In this document: piece by piece, positions 35,625-45,440 of the stretch
Numbering within the stretch: position 1 is the first letter of the stretch
Layout: each line of letters opens with the position of its first letter
DNA from: Monoplex corrugatus
Taxonomy: Eukaryota > Mollusca > Gastropoda > Littorinimorpha > Ranellidae
Assembly (NCBI GenBank): GCA_030674185.1
Contig: CM060314.1
Coordinates: 20,694,587-20,758,586 of the forward strand
DNA length: 64,000 bases
Direction: 5' to 3'
Notes under the pieces: model-generated
What the model was told of the DNA's origin: nothing
Seen by the model: only the letters and a program-made list of their open reading frames with translations
The model's database searches: none
Made by a program: the position numbers and the translations under genes

Positions 35625-37344
35625 TTGTACAGGGTCCTCCCGTGGGGATGCCGGGGGCTCTTTCGGTATAAATGGTATCCCCACCTTTGGAAATTCTGTG
35701 CAAGAAATTTCTCCTTTTTCTGTCACTCTCTTTATTTTTGCCTTCTTCCTTTGCTTTCTGTCATTTCTTCCTATCATTTTCTGCCTAACTGGCCCATTCA
35801 CGTGTATTTGTTCGATGAAGCCTTACGTACTTTTTCTTAGAATTGATAATTGGGTACATGTATTAAGTGCATTTTTGACTCTCACCCCTTCAGTGCCAAG
35901 TACATTGTTTTGCAGGTGTATGCTATTTGCCAAGTGATTTTTGCACAGGTAGGCTAATAATTTAAAAAAATCTAGCATGCAAATTATTACATGAAAGTAA
36001 TCATAACCATTTTTTTCTGAGAGGGAAATGAAAAGACTATCCATTTATGATAGTTTTAATTGTATTTGACATTTTGGTTAGTGAAGAATGGGCCATAAAA
36101 TTGACATGAATAAATTTCACATAATGTATTCTTATACATTATGGATTAGTCATATAAAAAATATTTTTAAAAAATATCTATTCTATCTATTCTAATAAAA
36201 CACACACATATATATATATAGATGTATATGTATGTATGTATATATGATTATATATATATATATATATATATATATAAGTATTGGAGATGTCTCCAAACCC
36301 TATGTGCATATAGAGTCCTGAATAGTAACACGCACACACACATGCACACACACACAAACACCCACACTCACTCACTCACTCTCTCACTGCCACGCCCACC
36401 ACTTTCTTTTCATTTCCTCCCAAACGACGGAAACACTGACAGAAGACAGAAAACTCAACAATTTTGATAACCACGTGTTGCACTAGACTCTTATTTGAAA
36501 TGGCCATGTAACACACGCATTAAGCAGGCTTCACTGACTAAATGTGCTGGCAATTAGCTGAAAGGCTGGAAACAAAACCTCCATCTCCTCATCACTCTCC
36601 CCCATTCCCCTCCCCTGTGACCTAGTCTGAAGTGTGGGTCAGTCAGAGTTCACCTAAAGCGTATCTCTTCTTCTTCTTCTTCAGTGGTATTAAAATTATT
36701 AAATTAACGTCCCAGCGTGATAACGATAAAGGACTGAAACATGTCTCAATACGTGCTGTGATGAAATAGCCAAAACCTTTGTCAACACGCTGTCTTTCTC
36801 ACAGCACTTGGCCCTGTCGAAGCATCGTCGTTAGCCATTGTGGAAGAAAGGTCAACATCTCTGCGATGTTGATGGACAGAGCTTTCAGATTCGTGTGAAT
36901 TGCGATTCACCTGCTTAAAAATGGAGGTAGGAAAATTCTTGATTGATGTGAACGTATATATACGTCCTTGGCAAATGAGGTACACATTATCATAACGTAT
37001 ATATACGCCCGTAGCACTGAAGAGGCTAGGGAGGTGAAATATATCATATGGAAGCAATTTTAGGTAATTTATGCCCGTTTCTATTTATGTTTTGGTGCCC
37101 TTAGGTATGCTTAAAAGTGTATTCAGGTGTGTTTTTTTAAATCTCCTGTGCGAAAACTGGACGGAACGGTCAACACCAGGGGCATGTCTGTAAGATTATG
37201 TGCGTGAATGCATTGATATGTGTACTTAATTTTCTTTTTTTCTTTTTTTCTTGTTGAAGTTATGTATGTTTTGAAGCGGTTATAGCCCTGATGTGTAGGC
37301 CTATGCAGTTGGCTGGGCTTTAAACAACAATAACAATAACTGTA
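35625..37344 (+). repeat. Repeat family R1, copy 5, split by an inverted-repeat transposon
   Basis: The 5' part, 35625-35884, starts 'CCCGTGGGGATGCCGGGGGC'. The 3' part, 37025-37344, ends 'GGCTGGGCTTTAAACAACAA' with an AATAAC tail. Joining the two restores the 'GGCTCTAGGGAA..GAGATAT' context of intact copies. Confidence 0.82.
35885..37024 (-). mobile_element. DNA transposon with short inverted ends, probably piggyBac-like
   Basis: Ends 'CCCCTTCAGTGC' and, on the other strand, 'CCTCTTCAGTGC'. A further shared subterminal string is 'ATTTGCCAAG'. The end resembles piggyBac copy 2 ('CCTCTTCACTGC'). Flanking tetranucleotides are CTCA and CTAG instead of TTAA. Near 36840-36780 a minus-strand start reads 'MANDDASTGPSAVRKTAC', which could be the leader of a transposase but has no diagnostic domain. 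The interior also holds TA and CA microsatellites and two 'CGTATATATACG' palindromes. Confidence 0.6.
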
Positions 37345-37364
37345 AAGGGCAAAGATGACAGACC

Positions 37365-37448
37365 ACAGCATCATGCAACCTTGACCGCCAAGATATTGAA
37401 TCGCTATAAGATTGGCACAACTGCCTTGAGTGAGACCAGATTTACAGA
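37365..37448 (+). pseudogene. LINE endonuclease fragment
   Basis: 'ILNRYKIGTTALSETRFTDA' corresponds to the APE endonuclease block 'L.RY.ID..ALSETR' of RTE/CFDP2-type LINEs, including the metal-binding Glu. It is cut off by a CAT repeat at 37449. Confidence 0.7.
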
Positions 37449-37452
37449 TGCT

Positions 37453-37487
<35 letters not shown>

Positions 37488-37580
37488 GTGCCCTGCCGTA
37501 TGGCGTTGGCGATCATGGCCCTCAATCTGAATCTATCCGTTTTAGCTGCAAGTTCATCTCCCACCCTCTGTCCTCTGATG
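37449..37580 (-). pseudogene. LINE 3' terminus with (ATG)n tail
   Basis: Twelve CAT triplets (plus strand) followed by 'GTGCCCTGCCGTATGGCGTT', 'GGCGATCATGGCCCTC' and 'AGCTGCAAGTTCATCTCCC', matching 26640-26720. Only the 3' UTR remains. Confidence 0.8.
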
Positions 37581-38021
37581 TCACGTATTTGTGAACATGT
37601 CTTCTAAGTGGTTTGGAGATCACAATTGATAGACATATTGCACTGTATTTGTGTAGAAAATGTTTTTACTTTTTGTCTTTGGTAAAGGGAGTATTTTCGC
37701 TTAATTGAATTCTATCGGGAACATCATAATTATGATCATTGCATAAACCTACATATTAGTTTTCCAACAAAATTAAGTATTGTCGGTTTTGAAATGTTGC
37801 TACAGATTTCTTGCAGGCTAGACGATTTTTATTGCCCATATTGGAAACGCGTTTCCGACCTCAGAAACATTGATAAAAACTTTGTGCTCTGGAGGTCTGG
37901 TCGTTGTTGGTGTTTGCTTTGGTGAATGATGAAAATGTGTACATGTACTTCAGTTTTTTATTCTTGAATCAAGATTGAGCACTTTATGAATGTCAATAAT
38001 AAAAACAATAACAACAACAAC
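37581..38021. other. No recognised feature
   Basis: Short AT-rich spacer ending in an (AAC)n-rich stretch into which the Penelope element inserted. Confidence 0.4.
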
Positions 38022-38030
38022 AATAAAATA

Positions 38031-38087
38031 TAATGCTGCCAATTTTGAAGAACAAGGTCTCCCAACAGTGTAAAAATCGCTACTCAC
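38031..38087 (-). repeat. PLE terminal direct repeat (3' copy)
   Basis: Reads 'TAATGCTGCCAATTTTGAAG' on the plus strand and differs from the copy at 40621-40677 by G versus A at its eighth base. Confidence 0.92.
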
Positions 38088-38098
38088 AGTTCCGTAGC

Positions 38099-38128
38099 TT
38101 TCGATGGCGTTCTCGCCATCTTCGTCAG
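38099..38128 (-). ncRNA. Hammerhead-ribozyme-like core in the PLE
   Basis: On the element's strand: CTGACGA (fits CUGANGA), one A, then a perfect 7-bp stem 'GATGGCG'/'CGCCATC' closed by AGAA, then GAAA. These are the two conserved core segments and helix II of a hammerhead in the right order and spacing. PLE pseudo-LTRs are known to carry hammerhead motifs. I could not draw convincing helices I and III or assign the cleavage site, so activity is unproven. Confidence 0.6.
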
Positions 38129-38158
38129 CGCTCTAATGCTGTCTGCGTGAATCTCTAC

Positions 38159-40621
38159 TCAGATCTCGCGAACATGGGATGAACCCAGTTCACGAGATCG
38201 AATCAGAGAATGGTACACCGGGGGCAGGGTGTAACGGCCCCGGTCCCTGTTGAGCGGGGGGTTGGTGGCTGCGATGTAGATGGCCTCCTTGACTCCTCGT
38301 TGGAACCACTTATTTTCTCTGTCCAGGATGTTGACATTGTCCGCACTGAATTGATGTTTTTCGGCGTGTAGGTGAGCTCCTACTGGAGAAGAGTCCCTCT
38401 TGTGTTCTGTTAGTCTCTTCTGAAGGGGGCGTTCAGTTTCACCGACATAATGTTGGTTACAGTCCTGGCAGTCTATTCTGTATATAATGCCAGCTTTGTC
38501 GAGTTTGCTGGTTTTGTCCTTGGGGGTGACCAGCTGGCTGCGTATGGTGTTGGAAGGTTTGGAATGTACAGCCACCCCCAGTTTTCTGATCTTTCTGGAC
38601 AGAGCGTCACTCACACCTCCTACGTATGGGATGGTGATGTGTCCCTTGCGCTGGTGTTGTTTCACTGGCTGTTGGGATGCGGTGTTGGATTTCCTGCCTC
38701 CCGGGCTGTTCCAGGCCCACTTTTTGTAGCCCGAGATGGTGAGCACTTTTTTCAGGTGGTTTGTCTCCTTGTCTTTTGCCTCTTGGGTACTGCATATGGT
38801 GTTAGCTCTGTGGGTAAGGGTTCGAATCACTCCCAGTTTGTGTTCAAGGGGCTGGTGGCTGTCGAACTGTAAATATTGGTCCGTATGAGTTGGTTTACGG
38901 TAGACCGAGAAGGATAGAATGCCATCAGTTCTGGTGATGAGGGTGTCCAGCATGGCTATGGAGTTGTTCTGTTCCACTTCCCTCGTGAATTTGATGGCTG
39001 GGTGTTGGTTGTTCAGATGTTCTGTGAACTGTTCGACCAGTTGCTGGGGGAGGATAGTCATGGTGTCGTCTACGTAGCGCCCCCAGTATCGTGGTGGGGA
39101 GTGGAAAGAAGCCAATGCTTTCTCTCCAAAATCCTCCATGAACAGGTTGGCTACTATTGGGCTTACTGGGGAGCCCATGGCTGCTCCTTCTTTTTGTTGG
39201 TAGAATTCACCTTGGAAGGTGAAGTAGGTGGTGGTGAGGCAGCAGGACAAGAGTTCACATACGTCGTCCACTGTGAGAGATGTACGTTGGTGGAGGGTTT
39301 GGTCGTTTTGTAACCTTCGGCGTATGATCTCTATGCTTTCTTTCACTGGTACGCTGGTAAATAGGGCAGAGACATCATATGACACAAGGAGTTCATCATG
39401 AGCGAGGGTGTAGTTACTCAGTTTTTCCACTAGGTCAGCACTGTTGTGGATGTGATGATCTGTGTGTCCTACGAGAGGTGATAGGATGTCCGCCACAAAT
39501 CTAGCCGTCTCATACATGATGGAACCTCTGGATGCGACTATGGGACGGAGGGGGACTTCTTTCTTGTGGACTTTGGGTAGACCATAGAACTTGGGGACGT
39601 CGGACACAGTTGGGTATAATTTCCTGTACTGTTCTAATGACAGGCGGTCCGTCTCTTTCAGGCGTTTCAGTGTGTCTTTCAGTTTGTTGGAAAACTTGGA
39701 AGTAGGATCTTTCTTGAGGCGTTCATATGTTGTAGTATCTTCCAGAAGTTTGCTTGCCTTCTCATAGTACATGGGTCTAGGCATGATGACTGTGGCACGA
39801 CCTTTGTCAGCTGGTAGGATCATCGTGGCGTGTTCGTTCTTTAAATCCGCCAGAGCCCGTCTTTGGTCCGGTGTTAAGTTGGATTTCGGTAGTTTGGCCT
39901 GTTTCATGATTCTGACACAGTCTGATCTTAAGTGTGTGGCTTCTTCTGAATTAGGGCCAATATACCTGCAAGCTGTTTCAATGCTTGTGATGAGGTCTAC
40001 CACTGGAAGCTTGTTAGGGGCTACGGCGAAATTTAGTCCTTTCTCTAGTACTTCCTGTTCTGGTTTAGTGAGTTGGCGATCTGATAGATTGATCACCCAC
40101 CTCTCTTTGGTCTTTCTTTTTGTTTCTTCCGGTACAGGTGTAATCTCGCTTTTGTCATTCTGTTGTCTCCTGTTGTTTTTTGGTGCTAGAAGTTCGAATT
40201 TCTTTCGATGGCGTTGGCGTACTTTGTCCCATTCTATTCGTCGTGTGTTGTTTAGCCACTCTTTGATTTCGGAGAGCATAGCATCTGGTAGTGTGCTAGA
40301 GCTCAGTCTTTCCTCGAGGTCTTGGATTTTCCCTTCCAGACAAGTGATGCGGGTGTTGATTTGCTTGATGCGTTCGTTCATGAGTGCTCGTTGTGCCTGA
40401 TTGATGATATTATTTGCTGCTGTTCCTTTCATCGAAGTTTTGATTTTTAGGCTGGTGGGAAAGACGCCGTGATGTTTGCAGTGCAGTGTGAAGTGTAGAT
40501 GGTTCCTGAACTTCGCTAGGGAGCGGTGTAATTTCTCTGATTCACGAAAGGTAGTGATGATCGTCCGATCGTAATCGCGAATGAGACGTAGGGGAAGTTT
40601 CAACAGTTGGGGGGTAGACAT
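38159..40621 (-). CDS. Penelope RT / GIY-YIG endonuclease polyprotein
   Basis: About 820 residues from the ATG at 40621 (Met of 'MSTPQLLKLPLRLI'; an in-frame ATG 24 bp upstream lies in the terminal repeat). N-terminal 200 residues: coiled-coil-rich, with 'NNTRRIEWDKVRQRHRKKF' and 'FAVAPNKLPV'. RT follows: 'ILPADKGRATVIM', 'PKFYGLPKVHKKEVPLRPI', 'LLVSYDVSALFTSVPV' (motif A Asp), 'QQKEGAAMGSPVSPIVANLF' (motif B), 'RYVDDTMTIL' (motif C), 'FSVYRKPTHTDQYL' (thumb). The C-terminal GIY-YIG nuclease has 'GIIYRIDC', 'HYVGETERPLQKRLTEHKR' and the metal-binding Glu in 'VKEAIYI'. It primes reverse transcription at the insertion site. Complete length for the family. Confidence 0.95.
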   Translation of the reverse strand: MSTPQLLKLPLRLIRDYDRTIITTFRESEKLHRSLAKFRNHLHFTLHCKHHGVFPTSLKIKTSMKGTAANNIINQAQRALMNERIKQINTRITCLEGKIQDLEERLSSSTLPDAMLSEIKEWLNNTRRIEWDKVRQRHRKKFELLAPKNNRRQQNDKSEITPVPEETKRKTKERWVINLSDRQLTKPEQEVLEKGLNFAVAPNKLPVVDLITSIETACRYIGPNSEEATHLRSDCVRIMKQAKLPKSNLTPDQRRALADLKNEHATMILPADKGRATVIMPRPMYYEKASKLLEDTTTYERLKKDPTSKFSNKLKDTLKRLKETDRLSLEQYRKLYPTVSDVPKFYGLPKVHKKEVPLRPIVASRGSIMYETARFVADILSPLVGHTDHHIHNSADLVEKLSNYTLAHDELLVSYDVSALFTSVPVKESIEIIRRRLQNDQTLHQRTSLTVDDVCELLSCCLTTTYFTFQGEFYQQKEGAAMGSPVSPIVANLFMEDFGEKALASFHSPPRYWGRYVDDTMTILPQQLVEQFTEHLNNQHPAIKFTREVEQNNSIAMLDTLITRTDGILSFSVYRKPTHTDQYLQFDSHQPLEHKLGVIRTLTHRANTICSTQEAKDKETNHLKKVLTISGYKKWAWNSPGGRKSNTASQQPVKQHQRKGHITIPYVGGVSDALSRKIRKLGVAVHSKPSNTIRSQLVTPKDKTSKLDKAGIIYRIDCQDCNQHYVGETERPLQKRLTEHKRDSSPVGAHLHAEKHQFSADNVNILDRENKWFQRGVKEAIYIAATNPPLNRDRGRYTLPPVYHSLIRSRELGSSHVREI

Positions 40622-40677
40622 AATGCTACCAATTTTGAAGAACAAGGTCTCCCAACAGTGTAAAAATCGCTACTCAC
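40621..40677 (-). repeat. PLE terminal direct repeat (5' copy)
   Basis: Second 57-bp copy. The ORF's start codon lies at its inner edge. Confidence 0.92.
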
Positions 40678-40924
40678 AATAAAATAATAACAACAACAAC
40701 ATAGTAATAATGATAATAGTGTTACAGTCATTACGTTCATTTGTATTTTTCCCATACCAAAAGGATCATTGTGTGCAGCGGTATATTGTGTTCCTTTCAG
40801 AAGTGAATGCCCATTTTGGGCTTTTTTTGTCATTGTGAGCCTTGAATGTAAGTATTCTGATAAATTTGTAGTATCTATCGGTGCTTCTGCATAGCTGATG
40901 TATTTGGTGTTTGGTGTATAAAAA

Positions 40925-41230
40925 TAAGTCTTGATATTTCTAATGTAGAGTAAGAGACCTTTGGGACACAAAGACTGGTGAAGACTACTGGAGTGAAACA
41001 GGAATACCTAAGTGCCAGTTTTGTGGGGTCTGGAGTCAGAATTTTCAGGTGAGAAGACAATACCCACACAGGGCACAGCCGTATCTGTGCAACGTAGAGC
41101 AGCTGCAGTTTATGAGGCGAGGGTCCCCTGGAAGGAGAATCCAAAACGAAAGGACCCTTCCCATGTGGCATTTGTGGAAGACCATGTTCCTCCAGTATCG
41201 GTGTTGTATCCCACATGAAGACTCATATCA
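40925..41230 (+). pseudogene. LINE C-terminal tail with C2H2 finger
   Basis: 41053-41160 gives 'RRAAAVYEARVPWKENPKRK'; in the next frame 41152-41218 gives 'GPFPCGICGRPCSSSIGVVS', then 'HMKTHIR' and a stop: a CxxC...HxxxH finger. CFDP2/RTE-type LINEs commonly end with such a finger (compare 'ICALCHRDCHSRVGLASH' at about 55420-55370). One frameshift; truncated at the 5' side. Confidence 0.7.
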
Positions 41231-41317
41231 GGTGATAAACGACCTCTATGCTTTCCCCTTTGTTGGATCAACAGGAGGTTATAATATTTCATGCATTTTA
41301 AATCCTGTATAGTACGC

Positions 41318-41596
41318 AGGTTTGTGTGTACGGGGGTTTATGTGCATGTGTGTTTTTATGTGTACGTGTGTGCGTATTTGTGAGTGAATGGAGGTGTGTG
41401 CGTGTGTATGCGCGTCTATCTGTCTGTCTGTCTACATGTGTGTGTGTGTGTGTGTCTGTCTACATGTGTGTGCGCGGGTGTGTCTGTTTGTGTGTGTACG
41501 TGTGTGTGTGCTTGAGTGAGTGAATGGGTGTGTGTGTCCTGCTCTCTATTTGAGCTTTTGTGTATGCATGTGCGCCTTTGTCTACGTTTTGAACTC

Positions 41597-41665
<69 letters not shown>
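41318..41665. repeat. (TG)n and degenerate GTGT/CTGT repeats
   Basis: Degenerate from 41318, pure TG at 41599-41664. Non-coding. Confidence 0.95.
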
Positions 41666-41666
<1 letters not shown>

Positions 41667-41856
41667 CTGTCGAAGAGAGGGGCGACTCTCTGCTTTAGCA
41701 GAGATGGGGAGTTGGTTGTAAGACAAGCATAAGAAACAAAACCAATAAAGCAGACAAAGGAAAATCAAAACAAAAACATTTTTTTTCTTTCTTATCAATG
41801 GGAATTTTCTAACCAGATTCTGTTATCTCCGTCAGCACAACTGCGGACATGACCCT

Positions 41857-41859
<3 letters not shown>

Positions 41860-41933
<74 letters not shown>

Positions 41934-42257
41934 ATAAATCACTCAACTTATGGGTCATTCACACAGGTTTTTTTCCAGAATACTCCACCAACTTTATTTA
42001 TTTCACATAAGAAGAATGAAACAAGGAGAGAGATAAAATGTGCAAACCCAACAGAAGTCAACCACCAAATTACTGTTAATTGAAAGAAAACATGCACGAG
42101 CGAGCACACACACAAAACACACATATCAACACATCACCATCATCATCATCACTATCAGCAGCAGTAACATCATCATCAACCCTTCACCATCATGTACATG
42201 TAGTTATTTAAAATATCTTTACTGACATGTGTATGTGACCTAACTCGGAAATTAAAA

Positions 42258-42302
<45 letters not shown>
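41860..42302. repeat. (CA)n tracts and ATC microsatellites
   Basis: CA at 41860-41931 and 42262-42302; ATC/CAT at 42135-42190. Confidence 0.93.
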
Positions 42303-42306
<4 letters not shown>

Positions 42307-43079
42307 CTTGGGGGTGTATTTTGCTTGTTTTTCTGTTTTCATTTTTGTATCTTTTGGGGTTAAAGAGATGTAGGTAGTGTTTTATGTTTGTGTGTGTTCT
42401 GTTCTTGTTTAACTTGTTTGTTTCTTTTTATGTTTCATCCTTAAATTGAACAAACTTTTCAGCTTTGCAGAATTTACATTGCTAATCGAAGCATTGGGAA
42501 TGTGGCTAAAACTGTCAAACACAAATGACATATGGAATCATCAAACAAAACCAAAAAGACGCAAGAAATAGTAACATCACACTCACAAGGACTGACCTAG
42601 AGCCTGGCCCCATGTTGAGGTGAATCTTATCACGACATTATTTGACATACTGGAAGCCAGAAGCCAGGGAGAGGAACGGACACTTACAGATGGTAGCTAT
42701 AAGCGCTGACATCACGTTTTATGAAATTCAACAATGACACCAGCATTAACACCTTGCTGTCTAGAGACAATTTGAAATTCAATTCACAGCAAAATCAAAT
42801 CCAAACAGACTAACAAACTAGCAAGCAGGAAAACAGAGAAACTCAAACAGACATTCAAACATGCATACAAATAGCCAGCCAGCGAGCCAGCCAGACAGAT
42901 GGGCAGGCAGCTGTGACATAAATGATCCGTTCATTGTCTATCAGCGCGCATTAAAAATCCCAGGGATGAAATCAAAGTGCAAGACCAGCAGGCATCTTCT
43001 AAACGGTACCTCACATAACGCTAAAAAACTACACAGACACCTACATCTACACCAGGTGAGAATGCTGTTCGCGTATTAC
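42303..43079. other. No recognised feature
   Basis: Intergenic-looking sequence downstream (3') of the transporter gene's stop codon. No exon or repeat supported. Confidence 0.4.
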
Positions 43080-43350
43080 ACCAATCTGCCGCTGTGTTCT
43101 TCATGAAAAAGCCAGCAGGAACCAAAAACAGTGAAAAAGCCAGCAGGCACACCAAAAACCAGACTGAAAAAGCCAGCAGGGAACCAAAAAAACAAAAACC
43201 ACATGAAAAGCCAGCAGGAACAAAAACATGCCGCATAACCAACTGCCAGCAGCATGAAAAAGCCAGCAGGAACCAAAAACATGAAAAACCAGCAGAACAA
43301 AAACATGAAAAAGCCAGCAGACCAACAGAAACCACAGGAACCAAAAATCC
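43080..43350 (+). repeat. About 27-bp degenerate minisatellite
   Basis: Unit: 'CATGAAAAAGCCAGCAGGAA' then 'CCAAAAA'; about nine imperfect copies. Plus-strand lysine-rich and minus-strand 'WFLLAFS' frames are open on several frames at once, as expected for a repeat, so I do not call a protein. Confidence 0.85.
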
Positions 43351-43744
43351 ACATTTTTGCCAATGTATTCTGCCAACGCAGATGGCAAACAAAAGAAGAA
43401 AACTGCCCATCTAAATGTTCCAGTTATTCTTGTCGATTCAGATCAGAGTTTTCATACGTTCCTTTCTTTTTCTCCCCATTTCATGATATGGCCAGCATAC
43501 AAAATTTTGCACAGGCTCTAGGAGTCTTCCGTTTGGTTGCCAGTAGATGTGAGTGAAGAGCATATTACGTAATTGTGTATAGTTATTCAAGTCATTCGAT
43601 TCATTCTTGAACAAATTCCAGACTGTAAATTTTGTAGTTTTTTTTTTCATATTGCCACATTAAAATCTGCCACCACACATAGATGGGTGTGGTAATCAGA
43701 TGCTCAATGAAAATATTCAGTCATAAAGACCTCGTTTGATCTGC

Positions 43745-44035
43745 CTGTTGGGTAAAAGTTGGAGATCCTTCCGATCTTCAAAGTCATCATGAGTGCAGAT
43801 CTGCCAATGCATGCAGAATATCAAATGTGAGCATTAAAAATCATGTAACCGATATTGGTGTCCTCTGGCATGTGGAAACACGAAATCACCCAGCAAGTAT
43901 GCCCACCATTCATGCCGACTTGTACAACAACATAGTGAAGTGTGGTCAGCTCGCCAAACAAGCTGGAGTTCTCCGTGTTCTACCAACAAATCTCATGCCA
44001 AATGAGTTTGGAGAATAGCGCTATACAAGAATGAT
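43745..44035 (+). mobile_element. SINE family A copy, diverged
   Basis: 'TGGAGATCCTTCCGATCTTC', 'GCAGAATATCAAATGTGAGC' and 'ATGTGGAAACACGAAATCAC' match the family; it ends with 'GAGAATAGCGCTATACAAGA', the common molluscan SINE/LINE-type 3' end. Confidence 0.6.
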
Positions 44036-44093
44036 TTAATAACATAATACAATCATTGACACTTTGCCTGGAACTCCAAACATGCCTGGACAT

Positions 44094-44297
44094 CTATACT
44101 CTACCCAGGAAGGAGAAGATGAGGGCAGAGAGACAGCAGAAGACGGTACCCATGTAGTAGGGGATGGAGACGTCATCAAACCGTTCTTCCAGTGCCCCTA
44201 TCCAGGAAAACAGTGTAGCGTAGGCTAATGGTACACACATGGACACCGCTGACATGACCAGTCCTGCATGGTTTCTCTCGTCACCACTCACTTTCAC
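44094..44297 (-). CDS. MFS transporter (SLC45-like), last coding exon
   Basis: The minus-strand exon begins after '(TG)n GCAG' at 44297 and ends at TAG (44096-44094); 67 residues. 'VKVSGDERNHAGLVMSAVSM', 'CVPLAYATLFSWIGALEERF' and 'PYYMGTVFCCLSALIFSFLG' give two membrane segments (helices 11 and 12 of a 12-helix carrier) and a very short cytosolic end. It joins in phase 0 to the exon at 60263-60436 ('ANDIMMAK' | 'VKVSGDE'). The substrate cannot be named; SLC45 carriers move sugars with protons, but the family call is tentative. Confidence 0.75.
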   Translation of the reverse strand: MKVSGDERNHAGLVMSAVSMCVPLAYATLFSWIGALEERFDDVSIPYYMGTVFCCLSALIFSFLGRV

Positions 44298-44383
<86 letters not shown>

Positions 44384-44393
44384 TCGCAAGCAA

Positions 44394-44474
<81 letters not shown>

Positions 44475-44475
44475 A
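44298..44475. repeat. (CA)n microsatellite abutting the splice acceptor
   Basis: Two blocks of about 80 bp and 75 bp of CA split by 'CGATCGCAAGCAAGCGCG'. On the transporter's strand it is (TG)n immediately before GCAG, taking the place of a normal polypyrimidine tract. Confidence 0.97.
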
Positions 44476-44511
44476 CCGTGACAGTGCAACTGTTAAGAGG
44501 ATAAAACATCC

Positions 44512-44740
44512 TATTGAAAGGTCTGGAGTTTTTAATCCTACCTGGGTATCGTCAGCCTGGTGGGTAGATAAATGGTGGGGAGTTTTCCCATCTCCCAAGT
44601 CAACATGTGCAGACCCGTTAGTGCCTAAACCCCCTCCATGTGTATACCCTGTAAGACATAAATGACCAGTGGCATACACGCCAACTGAAGACGGAGTATG
44701 CAGACTTTGCAGTAAATGGCTGTTTGTGATCAAAACAACA
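44512..44740 (+). mobile_element. SINE family A copy
   Basis: B-box region 'AGTTTTTAATCC' decayed, then 'GGTGGGTAGATAAATGGTGG', 'ACATGTGCAGACCCGTTAGT', 'CCATGTGTATACC' and 'GAAGACGGAGTATGCAGACT'. It lies just inside the transporter's last intron. Confidence 0.65.
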
Positions 44741-45124
44741 TGCACACATGTATGCGAGAAAAAAACAAAAAGATAAAAAAAATCCCTTGATGACTGTGTA
44801 AGTATAAGAATACGTTCATTCGTGTTCTCTTTTATTGTCATTGTGAAATGCAAAGCGTACTAAACCTTAGGTTTTACATGACAGTTAATTTCACAAGTAG
44901 TCTCGATTTGTGCTGTCTTGTTGTTCTCTGCGCTACATCGAAAAAGCATTTGCTGTCAGAACACAATGAGGCTATGCTTATTTAATTCTGACTACACGTT
45001 TACAAAAAAAAAAGAAACAGAATGGCAAAGAATGACTTGCTTTGTATTGTCACACGCACTCTTTCCGGGAAGAACAGCCTGAATTCAAAATCTGACAATT
45101 CAATGATGGGTTTAACAATCAAAT

Positions 45125-45440
45125 GGGTAAGACGTCAGTCATCCAATCTGAAGGTTTGGGTTCGATCCTCCCCAGGTACCTCCCGCCAAGTGAGTAAGGA
45201 TTGGAGATTTTCCCAATCTCCCAGGTGAAGACTGTGCGCAGACCTACTTTAGCCTAAACGGCCTTCGTGTGCGTATGCAAGCAGAATACTAAATATTTAT
45301 GTTTCTATAAGCATTGTTAGTCTTCAATGGCTTTTGGAAACACAAAAACGCCCAGCAGGCACATGCACTGAAGACCGAGTATGCAGACTGTGCAGCAACA
45401 TAATGCCTGCAAAGTGTGGGCCATACACTGTATACATAAT
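45125..45440 (+). mobile_element. tRNA-derived SINE family A, best copy
   Basis: 'GTTTGGGTTCGATCCTCCCC' is a near-perfect Pol III B box. The body follows: 'GGATTGGAGATTTTCCCAAT', 'TGCGCAGACCTACTTTAGCC', 'TTCGTGTGCGTATGCAAGCA' and 'GAAGACCGAGTATGCAGACT'. Confidence 0.75.

Larger units (their letters stand above)
38031..40677 (-). mobile_element. Penelope-like element (PLE), apparently intact
   Basis: Bounded by two direct repeats of 57 bp (38031-38087 and 40621-40677, one visible mismatch) and flanked by a 9-bp direct repeat AATAAAATA (38022-38030 and 40678-40686), a likely target duplication. It has one long ORF with RT and GIY-YIG endonuclease and a hammerhead-like motif near the 3' end. 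The short terminal repeats correspond to the partial tandem 'pseudo-LTRs' typical of PLEs. No frameshift or internal stop is visible, so it is either young or under constraint. Confidence 0.93.

Noticed and set aside
38450..40400. Several plus-strand frames of 80-209 codons over the PLE
   Set aside because: They are antisense shadows of the long Penelope ORF and carry no independent motifs.
43080..43414. Lysine-rich repeat protein or antisense Phe/Trp-rich membrane protein
   Set aside because: Open frames on both strands and in several frames come from a 27-bp minisatellite; no start context or neighbouring exon supports either.
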